A stretch of DNA of 64,000 bases from Chrysogorgia sp. JL179-B06 (taxonomy: Eukaryota > Cnidaria > Anthozoa > Scleralcyonacea > Chrysogorgiidae): positions 2,494,501 to 2,558,500 of the forward strand of contig JAYKKM010000378.1 of NCBI GenBank assembly GCA_035772405.1, given 5' to 3'. Each line of letters opens with the position of its first letter. The first letter of the stretch is position 1. Positions 1 to 13,425 of this stretch are shown here, piece by piece. The notes below the pieces were generated by a model. That model did not search any database, was not told the origin of the DNA, and saw only the letters and a list, made by a program, of their open reading frames with translations. The translations under genes were made by a program, and so were the position numbers.

Positions 1-240
1 GGTGAGACGCTCTAACCATTGAGCTGCTGAGACACAGATGGAGAATGAAGGTTATGATGTACCTGTACTGGTTCGATTGATATATGTACTGCCTTGGCTA
101 TGCAGTGCTTTACTGCATACACAGTATTTGTCTATTTATGAAATGGTGCTGCACTGTACAACAGCACTGGCACACTCCAGTTGTATAAGCCATGGATTCA
201 CTATTTTTTTGTGTATAAGGATTATTACTGAGAGGACTTA
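1..240 (-). repeat. End of dispersed repeat R with reversed tRNA-like SINE head
   Basis: The reverse complement of the first 40 bases contains AGCTCAATGGTTAGAGC, a good RNA polymerase III box A. The rest (for example TGATATATGTACTGCC) matches the sequence after the SINE at 49.0-49.6 kb and 63.2-63.4 kb. This is therefore a third, left-truncated copy of that repeat. Confidence 0.6.
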
Positions 241-542
241 GATAATGATAGCTATATATAAACTTCAAGTAAAGACTAAAATAACATTACAATCAATTTA
301 TGCAGAATATACACTATAGGATGAGGCGGTTAATCGACAAACCGAGAAAACCCGATGTTTTTTTCAAAACCGATTTTATCGATGTTGCTTCATGCGAAAA
401 ACCGGAAAATTAGTCGAATATCTGCATTCTCGACAATAACAAACAGATTTGATAGCATGTTATCTAAACGGAACGCATTATCGCTTCCAAAAAAAAACAT
501 AAGAGCTTCACGGTCTTGCCATTGTCTTTGCAAAAAAATCTC
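241..542. other. Unassigned AT-rich spacer
   Basis: I see no gene, clear repeat or RNA motif here. The 85-aa open frame at 355-612 is low in information and runs into the foldback arm, so it is not called. Confidence 0.5.
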
Positions 543-1035
543 GTCGAAGAGCATTAAAGTGTTTATGAAACGAAAATTATGTTTTAGTTATTGCGATGAA
601 CTTCTCAAATAACGAAGAATTGTAATTTAGAGCTCTTCCATATCTCACGTCGTTCTTGAGATATTTAGACTTTTGTAATACATGCAAATGAATAACCACC
701 AACATCACGAGGCTTATATCTTTGAGATTATTCCAGGTATATATCTTTGAGATTATTCCACAAAATCACTTGAAACTTTGCACATTACGACACCGCGTCG
801 TGAAACTTAACATCATTACACCAAAATAGCGATGCCAAATTAATTTACTATATTTCTAATTACTTGATTTTCTGAAAATGTGCAAACCTAGTAAAGTCGG
901 TGGTTATTCATTTGCATATCAGAAAAGTCTAAATGTCTCAAGAACGACGTGAGATGATTACCATACCTCGTTATTTTAGGAGTTCGTTTAAATACATAAA
1001 ACTTAATTTTCGTTTCATAAAAACTTTAAGGAGCT
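543..1035. mobile_element. Foldback (long inverted repeat) element
   Basis: Imperfect inverted arms of about 150 bp (543-703 and 899-1035) share blocks such as ATCTCACGTCGTTCTTGAGA and TATGAAACGAAAATTA in opposite orientation. The centre holds a 26-bp direct duplication (TATATCTTTGAGATTATTCCA at about 715 and 741). There is no coding capacity. A MITE or foldback element is likely; its superfamily is unknown. Confidence 0.65.
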
Positions 1036-1080
1036 TAAAAATATCGGCTAAGAACTCTGCAGCAGGGCGCTGCGAAAAGG

Positions 1081-2126
<1,046 letters not shown>

Positions 2127-2208
2127 AAAAAAGTAGAGTGCTGCGTAGACAGTGTTTTGAATATATAGCAAAGTGAAAAGGTGGTAAACTGCCAAGAATT
2201 TAGTGACG

Positions 2209-2248
2209 AGATACTGACGTTTCGAGCGGAGCCCTTCATCAGAGTAAG
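2209..2248 (-). ncRNA. Hammerhead ribozyme motif, PLE-1 copy 1 (core intact)
   Basis: The minus strand reads TTACT, CTGATGA, a short stem-loop (GGGC/GCTC), GAAAC and GTC|AGTA. UACU before the core pairs with AGUA after the cleavage site (helix I). Hammerheads in PLE pseudo-LTRs are an established association. Helix III is tiny, so folding in isolation may be weak. Confidence 0.65.
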
Positions 2249-2269
2249 ACGAGATGAAATAAAATAAAT

Positions 2270-2335
2270 AGGGCTTATATAATGCCAAAAGGGTGTCACA
2301 GGTAGAAAGTAGCCAATCAAATGCACGGGAAATAA
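2270..2335 (-). promoter_or_regulatory. Putative PLE-1 internal promoter: CCAAT box and TATA box
   Basis: Upstream of the hammerhead on the minus strand lie GATTGGCTA (inverted CCAAT) and TATATAAGCCC about 40 bp downstream of it. The same spacing recurs at 5.46-5.52 kb, 8.69-8.75 kb, 16.99-17.05 kb and 18.36-18.42 kb. This suggests RNA polymerase II transcription starting just before the ribozyme; the promoter role is inferred. Confidence 0.5.
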
Positions 2336-2553
2336 ACTAACTAATAATTAATGAGATGGGAGAAAAGTTAAATCATTTGCTATTTTTAAAGTCGATCAAT
2401 AAGCAGACTGAGGGGGTGGGAAAAATGACAGGTCCAATATTCAAGGGGATTAGGCGATAATAATAGAGGCAAAGACTTGAAAAGCAATGAAAGTGCATAA
2501 GCTAATAATAAAAAGTTCCAAGCAAACTAAAATAATAAAAAACTTTTAGGAAG

Positions 2554-5279
2554 TTAAATAAAAGAAAAACGTTCGTTAAGACCAAGAGGATGTGTGGTGC
2601 CAAGTTTAAAAATGAGACGCTTTTCTTGCCGCTTGCGGTTATCGTTGCCACCGGAAATGGGAAGGATGGCACAGACTTTCATGTCTGAAACCAAATGGTT
2701 GGAGCTGTTGAAATGGCGGGCTACAGGTTTGTCACCATCATTGATCCTCACGGAACGAAGATGTTCAGCAAACCTGTCTGAAAGACGTCGCCCAGTTTCA
2801 CCGATGTAGATTTTAGGGCATTTATCGCAAGAAATGCAATAAATTATGTTGGTGGACGTGCATGAAAAAGCATGACGGATTGTGTGGTCGAATTTGGGGG
2901 CAGTAATAACTGTAGTGGGATTGAGAAAAGCGCATGTGTTACAGCGGGAACGGCCGCAAGAAAATGTTCCCGCTGGTGCCGAGGTATTTTGTTTAAGGGC
3001 ACTATGTACTAAGGAGTCACGAATGTTTTTATTACGGCGAAAAGATACCAAAGGGTTGTCGGTGAAAATGGCTGACGTCTCAGGATCATTTTGTAAAATG
3101 TGAAAATTCCGATTAATAATATTTTTAACTTTAAAATTGAAAGGATGAAATGTTAGAACTAAAGGAATTTTATTGTTTGAAACTCGTTCCAAAGATGGTT
3201 CAAGGGCGTCTAAACTGGGGACGAGAAAAGCTTTCTGAACGGCGAGGTCTAAAAGGTTGGTAGGGTAACCACGTTGGACAAAAAAAGATCTCATTTCCAT
3301 TGATTTGACTTGAAAATCTTGGTCGTCGCTACATAAGCGGCGAAGACGCAATAATTGAGAGTAAGGGATGGATTGCTTAGTGTGGTTGGGATGAGAGGAT
3401 GAAAATAGAAGATAACTATGGGAGTCAGTAAGCTTGTACGAGACCGACGTTTTCAGCGAATCACCATTAATCGAAATTAAAATATCAAGGAACGACACAG
3501 AGGTCTCGCTGATTTCCCACGTGAACTTCAGAGCAGGATGAAAACCATCAACAAAGTTGATGAACTGCTCTAAAAGGACACGTGAACACGACGCTGTTCC
3601 TAAACAGTCATCGATAAATCTTCCGAAAAAATCAGGCAAGGGACCCGTGTATTGTTCAAAGATCTGTTTTTCAACATAACCAACAAATAAGTTAGCATAG
3701 CTTGGACCCATTTTGGTGCCCATCGCAACACCACTTATTTGTTGATAATGTTCGCCATCAAACGAAAAATTGTTAAGGGTAAGCACTAGTTCTGCTAAGC
3801 GGAGTAACGTGGTTGTGGAGGGTTCTAAATTAGTGCGCTGATCAAAGAAAAACTTCAGAGCTTCAAGGCCATCACAATGGGGAATGACGGTGTATAAGGA
3901 CTTGACGTCCATCGTGAAAATAAATTTATCGGAACTACTGAAACGTAACTGGTCGAAAATTTGCAAGGCATGTTTAGTATCTTTGATATAAGAAGGCAAC
4001 TTCTTAACCAAAGGATACATAACGTTGTCTAGAAAACTGGAAACGAGCTCGGTGGGGCAACTACAAACGGAAACAATCGGCCTGCCAGGATTGTTAGGTT
4101 TATGGATTTTAGGCAGGAAATATAGACAGGCGTTCTGGGGGTTGTTAGTGTAAGGTTAGATGCAGAGGCAGGCAATTCACCGGCTTGGATGAAATTCTTG
4201 ATGGTAGTTTTGACGGATTTTTGGTGAGATTGAGTGGGATCGGAATTTAACTTAGTATAAAAGATGGTGTCGCTGAGTTGACGAAGAGCCTCTTGTCGAT
4301 ACAAGTCCGCTCTCCAGACAACTACAGCGCCACCTTTGTCCGCAGGTTTTATGACAACGTCATTTCGGCATCGTAATGAATTCAAAGCTAGAAGCTCTTC
4401 TTTGTTGAGGTTATGAACTTGTTTTCTGTGCGGAGGGTGCAATTTATCAATGTCATGGTGGCATTGTCTTACGAAAAGATCAAGGGAAGAAAAATCGCCT
4501 TCGGATGGAGACCAAGACGACTTCTTGGGGTTGAGTTCTTCGAAAATATCCTTATTGCTATTGAAAGTGGGCTTATCATGAAAAAAGGCTTTGAGGCGCA
4601 TGCGGCGGAAGAAAGATTCGGTATCCTCTTTAACTGAAAATAGATCGATGGGCCCGGAGTTGGGAACAAACTTGAGACCTTTCGCAAGAACAGATCTCTC
4701 GGGGTCAGATAATGGCAAATCAGAGGGAATAGTGAAAACTAGACGAGTGACTTCGTTAGAGGAACTAAGGCTTTGGGAGGGATTCGGGGAGGGACCCAGC
4801 AATTTGGCCAATTTGAACGCCTTAACGTCTTTAAGAAAAACATAGATTCTGGAATTTAGCATGCGAATTTGTCGAACGATAGCGGTAAACAAAATAGGTG
4901 GGCAGATCTGGGAGAGAGAGGACTTACATCCCGAGATGTCGTCATCAGTATGTTGTAAATTACTGGACATAGATTTAATAGTGATACGCATCAAACGACG
5001 GGAATGACTCGAACAAGCCGCTGATATGTGATGGGAATAACGACGATCGATAGCGGGGAGATTAAAAGACAATAAATCAAAAGAGGACCTAAAACCGTAC
5101 GGAATAACCCCCCGATATAAACAACGATTAATAAAAGTAACGTGACTGGAAAAATGGGTTTTAGATAAAATAAGGTCAAACAAACGTAGAGCATGATTAC
5201 TGATCGACGGTAAAAAAGGAAGCAAATAACTTACCATTTCGTGACGGAGACTTTGACGAAACTTCTTAAGGTTAGGCAT
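2554..5279 (-). pseudogene. Penelope-like element 1, copy 1: RT/GIY-YIG polyprotein (one frameshift)
   Basis: This is the replication protein of a PLE: a reverse transcriptase that primes on cut DNA, fused to a C-terminal GIY-YIG endonuclease. I place the start at MPNLKKFRQ (5279) because the longer frame above it reads through the hammerhead. In order: an N-terminal basic domain; DVVIKPADKGGAVVVW before the RT palm; RT motif A FTMDVKSLYT; motif B GVAMGTKMGPSYANL; motif C RFIDDCLG (here FIDD); a cysteine cluster CGRSRCNTC; and the endonuclease IYCISCDKCPKIYIGETGR. A one-base deletion near 4125, seen against the copy at 6.9 kb, breaks the frame between the RT fingers and palm. Otherwise it is nearly full length (about 900 aa) and looks recent. 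Confidence 0.9.
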
Positions 5280-5311
5280 GTCGCAGCGGTATATAGAATA
5301 TCCGAGAGTAG

Positions 5312-5739
5312 TAAAAAAGTAGAGTGCTGCGTAGACAGTGTTTTGAATATATAGCAAAGTGAAAAGGTGGTAAACTGCCAAGAATTTAGTGACGAGATAC
5401 TGACGTTCCGAGCGGAGCCCTTCATCAGAGTAAGACGAGATGAAATAAAATAAATAGGGCTTATATAATGCCAAAAGGGTGTCACAGGTAGAAAGTAGCC
5501 AATCAAATGCACGGGAAATAAACTAACTAATAATCAATGAGATGGGAGAAAAGTTAAATCATTTGCTATTTTTAAAGTCGATCAATAAGCAGACTGAGGG
5601 GGTGGGAAAAATGACAGGTCCAATATTCAAGGGGATTAGGCGATAATAATAGAAGCAAAGACTTGAAAAGCAATGAAAGTGCATAAGCTAATAATAAAAA
5701 GTTCCAAGCAAACTAAAATAATAAAAAACTTTTAGGAAG
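5312..5739 (-). repeat. PLE-1 pseudo-LTR between copies 1 and 2
   Basis: Near-identical to 2127-2553. It serves as the 5' region of copy 1 and the 3' region of copy 2. Its hammerhead (5395-5432) has GGAA in place of GAAA, so a catalytic-core base is lost, while the stem II side and CTGATGA are kept. Confidence 0.85.
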
Positions 5740-6823
5740 TTAAATAAAAGAAAAACGTTCGTTAAGACCAAGAGGATGTGTGGTGCCAAGTTTAAAAATG
5801 AGACGCTTTTCTTGCCGCTTGCGGTTATCGTTGCCACCGGAAATGGGAAGGATGGCACAGACTTTCATGTCTGAAACCAAATGGTTGGAGCTGTTGAAAT
5901 GGCGGGCTACAGGTTTGTCACCATCATTGATCCTCACGGAACAAAGATTTTCAGCAAACCTGTCTGAAAGACGTCGCCCAGTTTCACCGATGTAGATTTT
6001 AGGGCATTTATCGCAAGAAATGCAATAAATTATGTTGGTGGACGTGCATGAAAAAGCATGACGGATTGTGTGGTCGAATTTGGGGGCAGTAATAACTGTA
6101 GTGGGATTGAGAAAAGCGCATGTGTTACAGCGGGAACGGCCGCAAGAAAATGTTCCCGCTGGTGCCGAGGTATTTTGTTTAAAGGCACTATGTACTAAGG
6201 AGTCACGAATGTTTTTATTACGGCGAAAAGATACCAAAGGGTTGTCGGTGAAAATGGCTGACGTCTCAGGATCATTTTGTAAAATGTGAAAATTCCGATT
6301 AATAATATTTTTAACTTTAAAATTGAAAGGATGAAATGTTAGAACTAAAGGAATTTTATTGTTTGAAACTCGTTCCAAAGATGGTTCAAGGGCGTCTAAA
6401 CTGGGGACGAGAAAAGCTTTCTGAACGGCGAGGTTTAAAAGGTTGGTAGGGTAACCACGTTGGACAAAAAAAGATCTCATTTCCATTGATTTGACTTGAA
6501 AATCTTGGTCGTCGCTACATAAGCGGCGAAGACGCAAGAATTGAGAGTAAGGGATGGATTGCTTAGTGTGGTTGGGATGAGAGGATGAAAATAGAAGATA
6601 ACTATGGGAGTCAGTAAGCTTGTACGAGACCGACGTTTTCAGCGAATCACCATTAATCGAAATTAAAATATCAAGGAACGACACAGAGGTCTCGCTGATT
6701 TCCCACGTGAACTTCAGAGCAGGATGAAAATCATCAACAAAGTTGATAAACTGCTCTAAAAGGACACGTGAACACGACGCTGTTCCTAAACAGTCATCGA
6801 TAAATCTTCCGAAAAAATCAGGC
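5740..6823 (-). pseudogene. PLE-1 copy 2: 5'-truncated RT/GIY-YIG
   Basis: One intact reading frame runs from the RT motif C region (FFGRFIDDCLG) through the cysteine cluster and the GIY-YIG domain (YIGETGRRLSDRF) to the same stop as copy 1. The first about 560 residues are missing. The truncation point is a sharp junction at about 6823 to a copy in the opposite orientation. It differs from copy 1 by only scattered substitutions (for example FAENLCS for FAEHLRS). Confidence 0.9.
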
Positions 6824-8460
6824 AAATTGCCTGTGAATTGCGTGCCTCTGCATCTAACCTTATACTAACAACCCCCAGAACGCCTGTCATATATTTCCTA
6901 CCTAAAATCCATAAACCTAACAATCCTGGCAGGCCGATTGTTTCCGTTTGTAGTTGCCCCACCGAGCTCGTTTCCAGTTTTCTAGACAACGTTATGTATC
7001 CTTTGGTTAAGAAGTTGCCTTCTTATATCAAAGATACTAAACATGCCTTGCAAATTTTCGACCAGTTACGTTTCAGTAGTTCCGATAAATTTATTTTCAC
7101 GATGGACGTCAAGTCCTTATACACCGTCATTCCCCATTGTGATGGCCTTGAAGCTCTGAAGTTTTTCTTTGATCAGCGCACTAATTTAGAACCCTCCACA
7201 ACCACGTTACTCCGCTTAGCAGAACTAGTGCTTACCCTTAACAATTTTTCGTTTGATGGCGAACATTATCAACAAATAAGTGGTGTTGCGATGGGCACCA
7301 AAATGGGTCCAAGCTATGCTAACTTATTTGTTGGTTATGTTGAAAAACAGATCTTTGAACAATACACGGGTCCCTTGCCTGATTTTTTTCGGAAGATTTA
7401 TCGATGACTGTTTAGGAACAGCGTCGTGTTCACGTGTCCTTTTAGAGCAGTTCATCAACTTTGTTGATGATTTTCATCCTGCTCTGAAGTTCACGTGGGA
7501 AATCAGCGAGACCTCTGTGTCGTTCCTTGATATTTTAATTTCGATTAATGGTGATTCGCTGAAAACGTCGGTCTCGTACAAGCTTACTGACTCCCATAGT
7601 TATCTTCTATTTTCATCCTCTCATCCCAACCACACTAAGCAATCCATCCCTTACTCTCAATTATTGCGTCTTCGCCGCTTATGTAGCGACGACCAAGATT
7701 TTCAAGTCAAATCAATGGAAATGAGATCTTTTTTTGTCCAACGTGGTTACCCTACCAACCTTTTAGACCTCGCCGTTCAGAAAGCTTTTCTCGTCCCCCG
7801 TTTAGACGCCCTTGAACCATCTTTGGAACGAGTTTCAAACAATAAAATTCCTTTAGTTCTAACATTTCATGCTTTCAATTTTAAAGTTAAAAAATTATTA
7901 ATCGGAATTTTCACATTTTACAAAATGATCCTGAGACGTCAGCCATTTTCACCGACAACCCTTTGGTATCTTTTCGCCGTAATAAAAACATTCGTGACTC
8001 CTTAGTACATAGTGCCCTTAAACAAAATACCTCGGCACCAGCGGGAACATTTTCTTGCGGCCGTTCCCGCTGTAACACATGCGCTTTTCTCAATCCCACT
8101 ACAGTTATTACTGCCCCCAAATTCGACCACACAATCCGTCATGCTTTTTCATGCACGTCCACCAACATAATTTATTGCATTTCTTGCGATAAATGCCCTA
8201 AAATCTACATCGGTGAAACTGGGCGACGTCTTTCAGACAGGTTTTCTGAACATCTTCGTTCCGTGAGGATCAATGATGGTGACAAACCTGTAGCCCGCCA
8301 TTTCAACAGCTCCAACCATTTGGTTTCAGACATGAAAGTCTGTGCCATCCTTCCCATTTCCGGTGGCAACGATAACCGCAAGCGGCAAGAAAAGCGTCTC
8401 ATTTTTAAACTTGGCACCACACATCCTCTTGGTCTTAACGAACGTTTTTCTTTTATTTAA
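6824..8460 (+). pseudogene. PLE-1 copy 3: 5'-truncated RT/GIY-YIG with two frameshifts
   Basis: It starts within the RT (LTTPRTPVIYFLPKIHKP) just past the inverted junction and runs to the normal C-terminus. A one-base insertion in a T run near 7386 turns LPDFFGRFIDD into LPDFFRKIYR, and a second slip near 7890 shifts the frame before the cysteine cluster. Motifs A, B and C and the GIY-YIG are all recognisable across the frames. Here TPVIYFLPKIHK is intact, which identifies the lesion in copy 1. Confidence 0.9.
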
Positions 8461-8887
8461 CTTCCTAAAAGTTTTTTTATTATTTTAGTTTGCTTGGAAC
8501 TTTTTATTATTAGCTTATGCACTTTCATTGCTTTTCAAGTCTTTGCTTCTATTATTATCGCCTAATCCCCTTGAATATTGGACCTGTCATTTTTCCCACC
8601 CCCTCAGTCTGCTTATTGATCGACTTTAAAAATAGCAAATGATTTAACTTTTCTCCCATCTCATTAATTATTAGTTAGTTTATTTCCCGTGCATTTGATT
8701 GGCTACTTTCTACCTGTGACACCCTTTTGGCATTATATAAGCCCTATTTATTTTATTTCATCTCGTCTTACTCTGGTGAAGGGCTCCGCTCGGAACGTCA
8801 GTATCTCGTCACTAAATTTTTGGCAGTTTACCACCTTTTCACTTTGCTATATATTCAAAACACTGTCTACGCAGCACTCTACTTTTT
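8461..8887 (+). repeat. PLE-1 pseudo-LTR with doubly decayed hammerhead
   Basis: Inverted copy of the pseudo-LTR at 2.1 kb, including the CCAAT (8697-8703) and TATA (8735-8743) elements. The ribozyme core at 8771-8795 reads CTGGTGA and GGAA instead of CTGATGA and GAAA, so both catalytic segments are mutated. Confidence 0.85.
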
Positions 8888-8921
8888 TACTACTCTCGGA
8901 TATTCTATATACCGCTGCGAC

Positions 8922-9776
8922 ATGCCTAACCTTAAGAAGTTTCGTCAAAGTCTCCGTCACGAAATGGTAAGTTATTTGCTTCCTTTTTTACCGTCGATCA
9001 GTAATCATGCTCTACGTTTGTTTGACCTTATTTTATCTAAAACCCGTTTTTCCAGTCACGTTACTTTTATTAATCGTTGTTTATATCGGGGGGTTATTCC
9101 GTACGGTTTTAGGTCCTCTTTTGATTTATTGTCTTTTAATCTCCCCGCTATCGATCGTCGTTATTCCCATCACATATCAGCGGCTTGTTCGAGTCATTCC
9201 CGTCGTTTGATGCGTATCACTATTAAATCTATGTCCAGTAATTTACAACATACTGATGACGACATATCGGGATGTAAGTCCTCTCCCTCCCAGATCTGCC
9301 CACCTATTTTGTTTACCGCTATCGTTCAACAAATTCGCATGCTAAATTCCAGAATCTATGTTTTTCTTAAAGACGTTAAGGCGTCCAAATTGGCCAAATT
9401 GCTGGGTCACTCCCCGAATCCCTCCCAAAGCCTTAGTTCCTCTAACGAAGTCACTCGTCTAGTTTTCATTATTCCCTCTGATTTGCCATTATCTGACCCC
9501 GAGAGATCTGTTCTTGCGAAAGGTCTCAAGTTTGTTCCCAACTCCGGGCCCATCGATCTATTTTCAGTTAAAGAGGATACCGAATCTTTCTTCCGCCGCA
9601 TGCGCCTCAAAGTCTTTTTTCATGATAAGCCCACTTTCAATAGCAATAAGGATATTTTCGAAGAACTCAACCCCAAAAAGTCGTCTTGGTCTCCATCCGA
9701 AGGCGATTTTTCTTCCCTTGATCTTTTCGTAAGACAATGCCGCCATGACATTGATAAATTGCACCCTCCGCACAGA
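8922..9776 (+). pseudogene. PLE-1 copy 4: N-terminal fragment
   Basis: The frame begins at MPNLKKFRQ and encodes the N-terminal domain (SVLAKGLKFVPN, then LDLFVRQCRHDIDKLHPPHR). It stops at a junction to PLE-2 at about 9776, before the RT. Downstream of copy 3 in the same direction, it makes copies 3 and 4 a tandem that mirrors copies 2 and 1. Confidence 0.85.
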
Positions 9777-10761
9777 AACTATATACCCCCTTTGTTTGGC
9801 ATTTCCCTTTGAGTGGACAGTTGTATTTCTGGCGGCAGTTGCATTCAGTTTCTGGTGTTGTTCGGCTTCTTTGTTGAGTGTCAATTTATTGTGTGATGAA
9901 ATTATGTTTTGTATGTTTAGCATACAACTGTATAGCTCAGCTTTATGGTATTCCTGTTGAATATTTTATTCAAAGGATTGTTTTTCGGGAAGCATTCGTC
10001 GATTATTTTTAGAAATTTGTGGCCGATGTTGGTGGCGACGTTGGCGCTGTATGGCGGGTTAAACCAAATAACATTTCTGCTTCTTGGGCGCTTCTCACGT
10101 GGTGGTTGTGGGTCGAAATGGAGTTTGTACTCATATTCACTATTTATGAGTGCTTCCTGGTACGGTTGTGTGGTAGAGTCAAACGATTGTTTGTTGGATG
10201 ATATGTTCATGGATAGACGTCGGTTGATGGATTTTTGTATTCCGCGGAGTACCGATGGCGGGTGCAGGTTGTAACAGTTGACATATTATATCAGTTGTAT
10301 ACAGTTGTATACATACTGTATCAGTTGACATATTGAGGGATGTTGCCTGGTTTTGTGTAGGGTTTGAACGTTCCGGATCTCAGGTCGAAAGAAATATCAA
10401 GAAAGTTCACACATTTCTTGTTCGCTTCGATAGTAAGCTTCAGGTTGTGGTCGCCAAAGATCTTACATATATGTTTCTTGATGATCTCAATTTGCCTGGG
10501 AGATTCAATAAATGCGCCTAGACCGTCGTCTCTATATAATCCAAGGTTACTTCTATACTGCGAGGGTAGTTTGGACAAAAGGTAAGAGCCCACCAGCTCA
10601 CATATTTCGGCTCCATCAAAACTGCCCATTGTTATGTCGAAATGTGGGTTGGTAGCTTTCTTACACCATGCTTCGTTTTCGGCTAGGCAAAGTTCACATC
10701 GTGTTGATCCGTTTCGTGTAGGGACGACGGCCTGGCAGCTTTCTATAATATCAACAGCCAA
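9777..10761 (-). pseudogene. PLE-2 fragment, RT palm to linker region (inverted arm)
   Basis: Minus-strand frames give an RT of a second PLE lineage: NLGLYRDDGLGAFIES (motif C as YRDD), VNFLDISFDLRSGTF, then RNVIWFNPPYSANVATNIG, IFNRNTIKLSYTVV and a cysteine-rich stretch up to 9777. The frame is broken at 10211-10320 by a local duplication (CAGTTGACATATT occurs twice). The 5' end is cut at 10761, where a plus-strand copy begins. Confidence 0.8.
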
Positions 10762-11817
10762 GCATCTGACAAGATCCGAAAATAAATTACAAAAATTTTC
10801 AAAGACCTCGGGCTACAGATTACGATTCAAGTCAACCTGAAAGAAGCTAATTTCCTCGACGTCACCTTCAACCTTCCAACCGACACCTACAAGCCTTCCA
10901 AAAAAACAAACGACAACCCCGTTTATATCCACACCAATTCTAACCACCCGCCAAGCATAATTAAACAACTACCAAAGAGCATCAGCAAGCGAATCAACAA
11001 CATATCGTCCAACAAAGAAATGTTCGATAAAGCAGCACCATATTACAACGAAGCGTTAAATGCCAGTGGATACGGAGAAACCATTCAATTCGAGCAAACT
11101 ACCAACGAGGAACCCTCCACAACAGCTAAGAAGAGAAAAAGAAACATCATTTGGTTCAATCCACCGTACAGCATGAACGTACGTCTGTACTATTCGTCTG
11201 AATGTAGACAAGAAATGTTTACAACTTATTGACAAGCACTTCCCCAGCAACCATAAATTTCATGATTTCAATAGGAACAATATCAAGGTCAGCTACAGCT
11301 GTATGCCAAATATGTCGAGCGTCATAACATCGCATAACCGAAAAATACTTAACAACCAGGAAGAAAGCCAAAGTAAGATATGCAACTGTAAGGTCAAGAA
11401 GGACAAGGAAATTGCCTAACTCGAAGCCTGATCTACCGAGCCCACATCACAACTGACACAGACACTAACGGAACAAATTACATTGGATTGACAGAACATA
11501 CCTTCAAAGACCGACTCTACAAACATCGAAATTCATTCCGCTACCAAAACAAAATCAACTGAACAGAACTCTCAAAACATGTTTGGAACTTACGAGAAAA
11601 AAACGCTTCAAACCCTGAAATAAAGTGGTCAGTTTTAGACAGCGCGCCTGCCTTCCGAAACGGATCAACACGATGTGAACTTTGCCTAGCTGAAAAGTAT
11701 CATATCATTTACAAAAAATACAGACTTCTAAACAAACGAAACGAACTTCTATCAAGCTGCCGCCACATAAACAAATACCTACTACGTAACTTCAAAGAAA
11801 CACCGCCGGACAATTAG
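10762..11817 (+). pseudogene. PLE-2 fragment, RT end to GIY-YIG C-terminus
   Basis: Plus-strand continuation of the same lineage, head-to-head with the previous feature. It encodes EANFLDVTFNLPTDTYKP, RNIIWFNPPYSMNV, NYIGLTEHTFKDR (the YIG part of GIY-YIG), TELSKHVWNL, RCELCLAEKYHI and SSCRHINKYLLRNF, and stops at 11815-11817. At least two frame breaks lie between 11180 and 11440. PLE-1 and PLE-2 share only the fold-level RT and GIY-YIG motifs. Confidence 0.8.
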
Positions 11818-11877
11818 CGCTTTTGATCATGCCGCGCGAATTGTATATAATTCAGTGAATACGTTGATGTTATAGTT

Positions 11878-11925
11878 AGTCGTCTGATGATTGCCTTAGG
11901 CATGAGACACAGTGTTACGGCATCT
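11878..11925 (+). ncRNA. Decayed hammerhead at PLE-2 3' end
   Basis: CTGATGA, TGCC-TTA-GGCA stem II, then GAGA in place of GAAA. It lies about 60 bp after the PLE-2 stop codon and 30 bp before (TA)n, the expected place for the terminal ribozyme. Confidence 0.5.
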
Positions 11926-11948
11926 GTAAAAGTTTAGATTTTACATAT

Positions 11949-12492
<544 letters not shown>

Positions 12493-12725
12493 CATAACGT
12501 CATATCGTAACATAATATGAATAGACCCGGAAATCCATAAACCGCCATAATAATAGACACAGAATAATTAATCAAATAACGTCACATGTAAATAAACTAG
12601 AGTAAGGTATATAAATATATAGGTTGGAGCACGTGTATTCTTCATTAAAGTCTGTCTGACAATCGCGTAAGCGTGAAACTCGAAGTAACAGCAAAGTGAT
12701 GTCTTGTCTTTGATTTATCTACAAT
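12493..12725 (+). repeat. PLE-2 3' tail with decayed hammerhead
   Basis: Non-coding tail after the PLE-2 stop. At 12656-12678 it reads CTGACAA, a CGCG/GCGT-type stem and GAAAC, the order of a hammerhead with one lost core base (CTGANGA to CTGACAA). A TATA-like TATATAAATATAT precedes it. It ends in (TA)n. Confidence 0.55.

Positions 12726-13425
<700 letters not shown>

Larger units (their letters stand above)
2127..2553 (-). repeat. PLE-1 pseudo-LTR (3' side of copy 1)
   Basis: About 427 bp repeated nearly identically at 5312-5740 and, inverted, at 8461-8887. It holds the hammerhead, a TATA box and an inverted CCAAT box. Such partial tandem duplication of the element end is the known pseudo-LTR structure of Penelope-like elements. 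Confidence 0.85.

Noticed and set aside
2594..3103. Plus-strand frames opposite the PLE-1 ORF (also at 5.8, 6.1, 17.3 and 17.6 kb and, on minus, 7.9-8.4 kb)
   Set aside because: They are exact antisense shadows repeated in every PLE-1 copy; the other strand carries the RT and GIY-YIG motifs.
8938..9002. Intron in PLE-1 at ATG|GTAAGT near the start codon
   Set aside because: The nearest acceptor gives about 35 nt, too short and out of frame; the frame is open through it.
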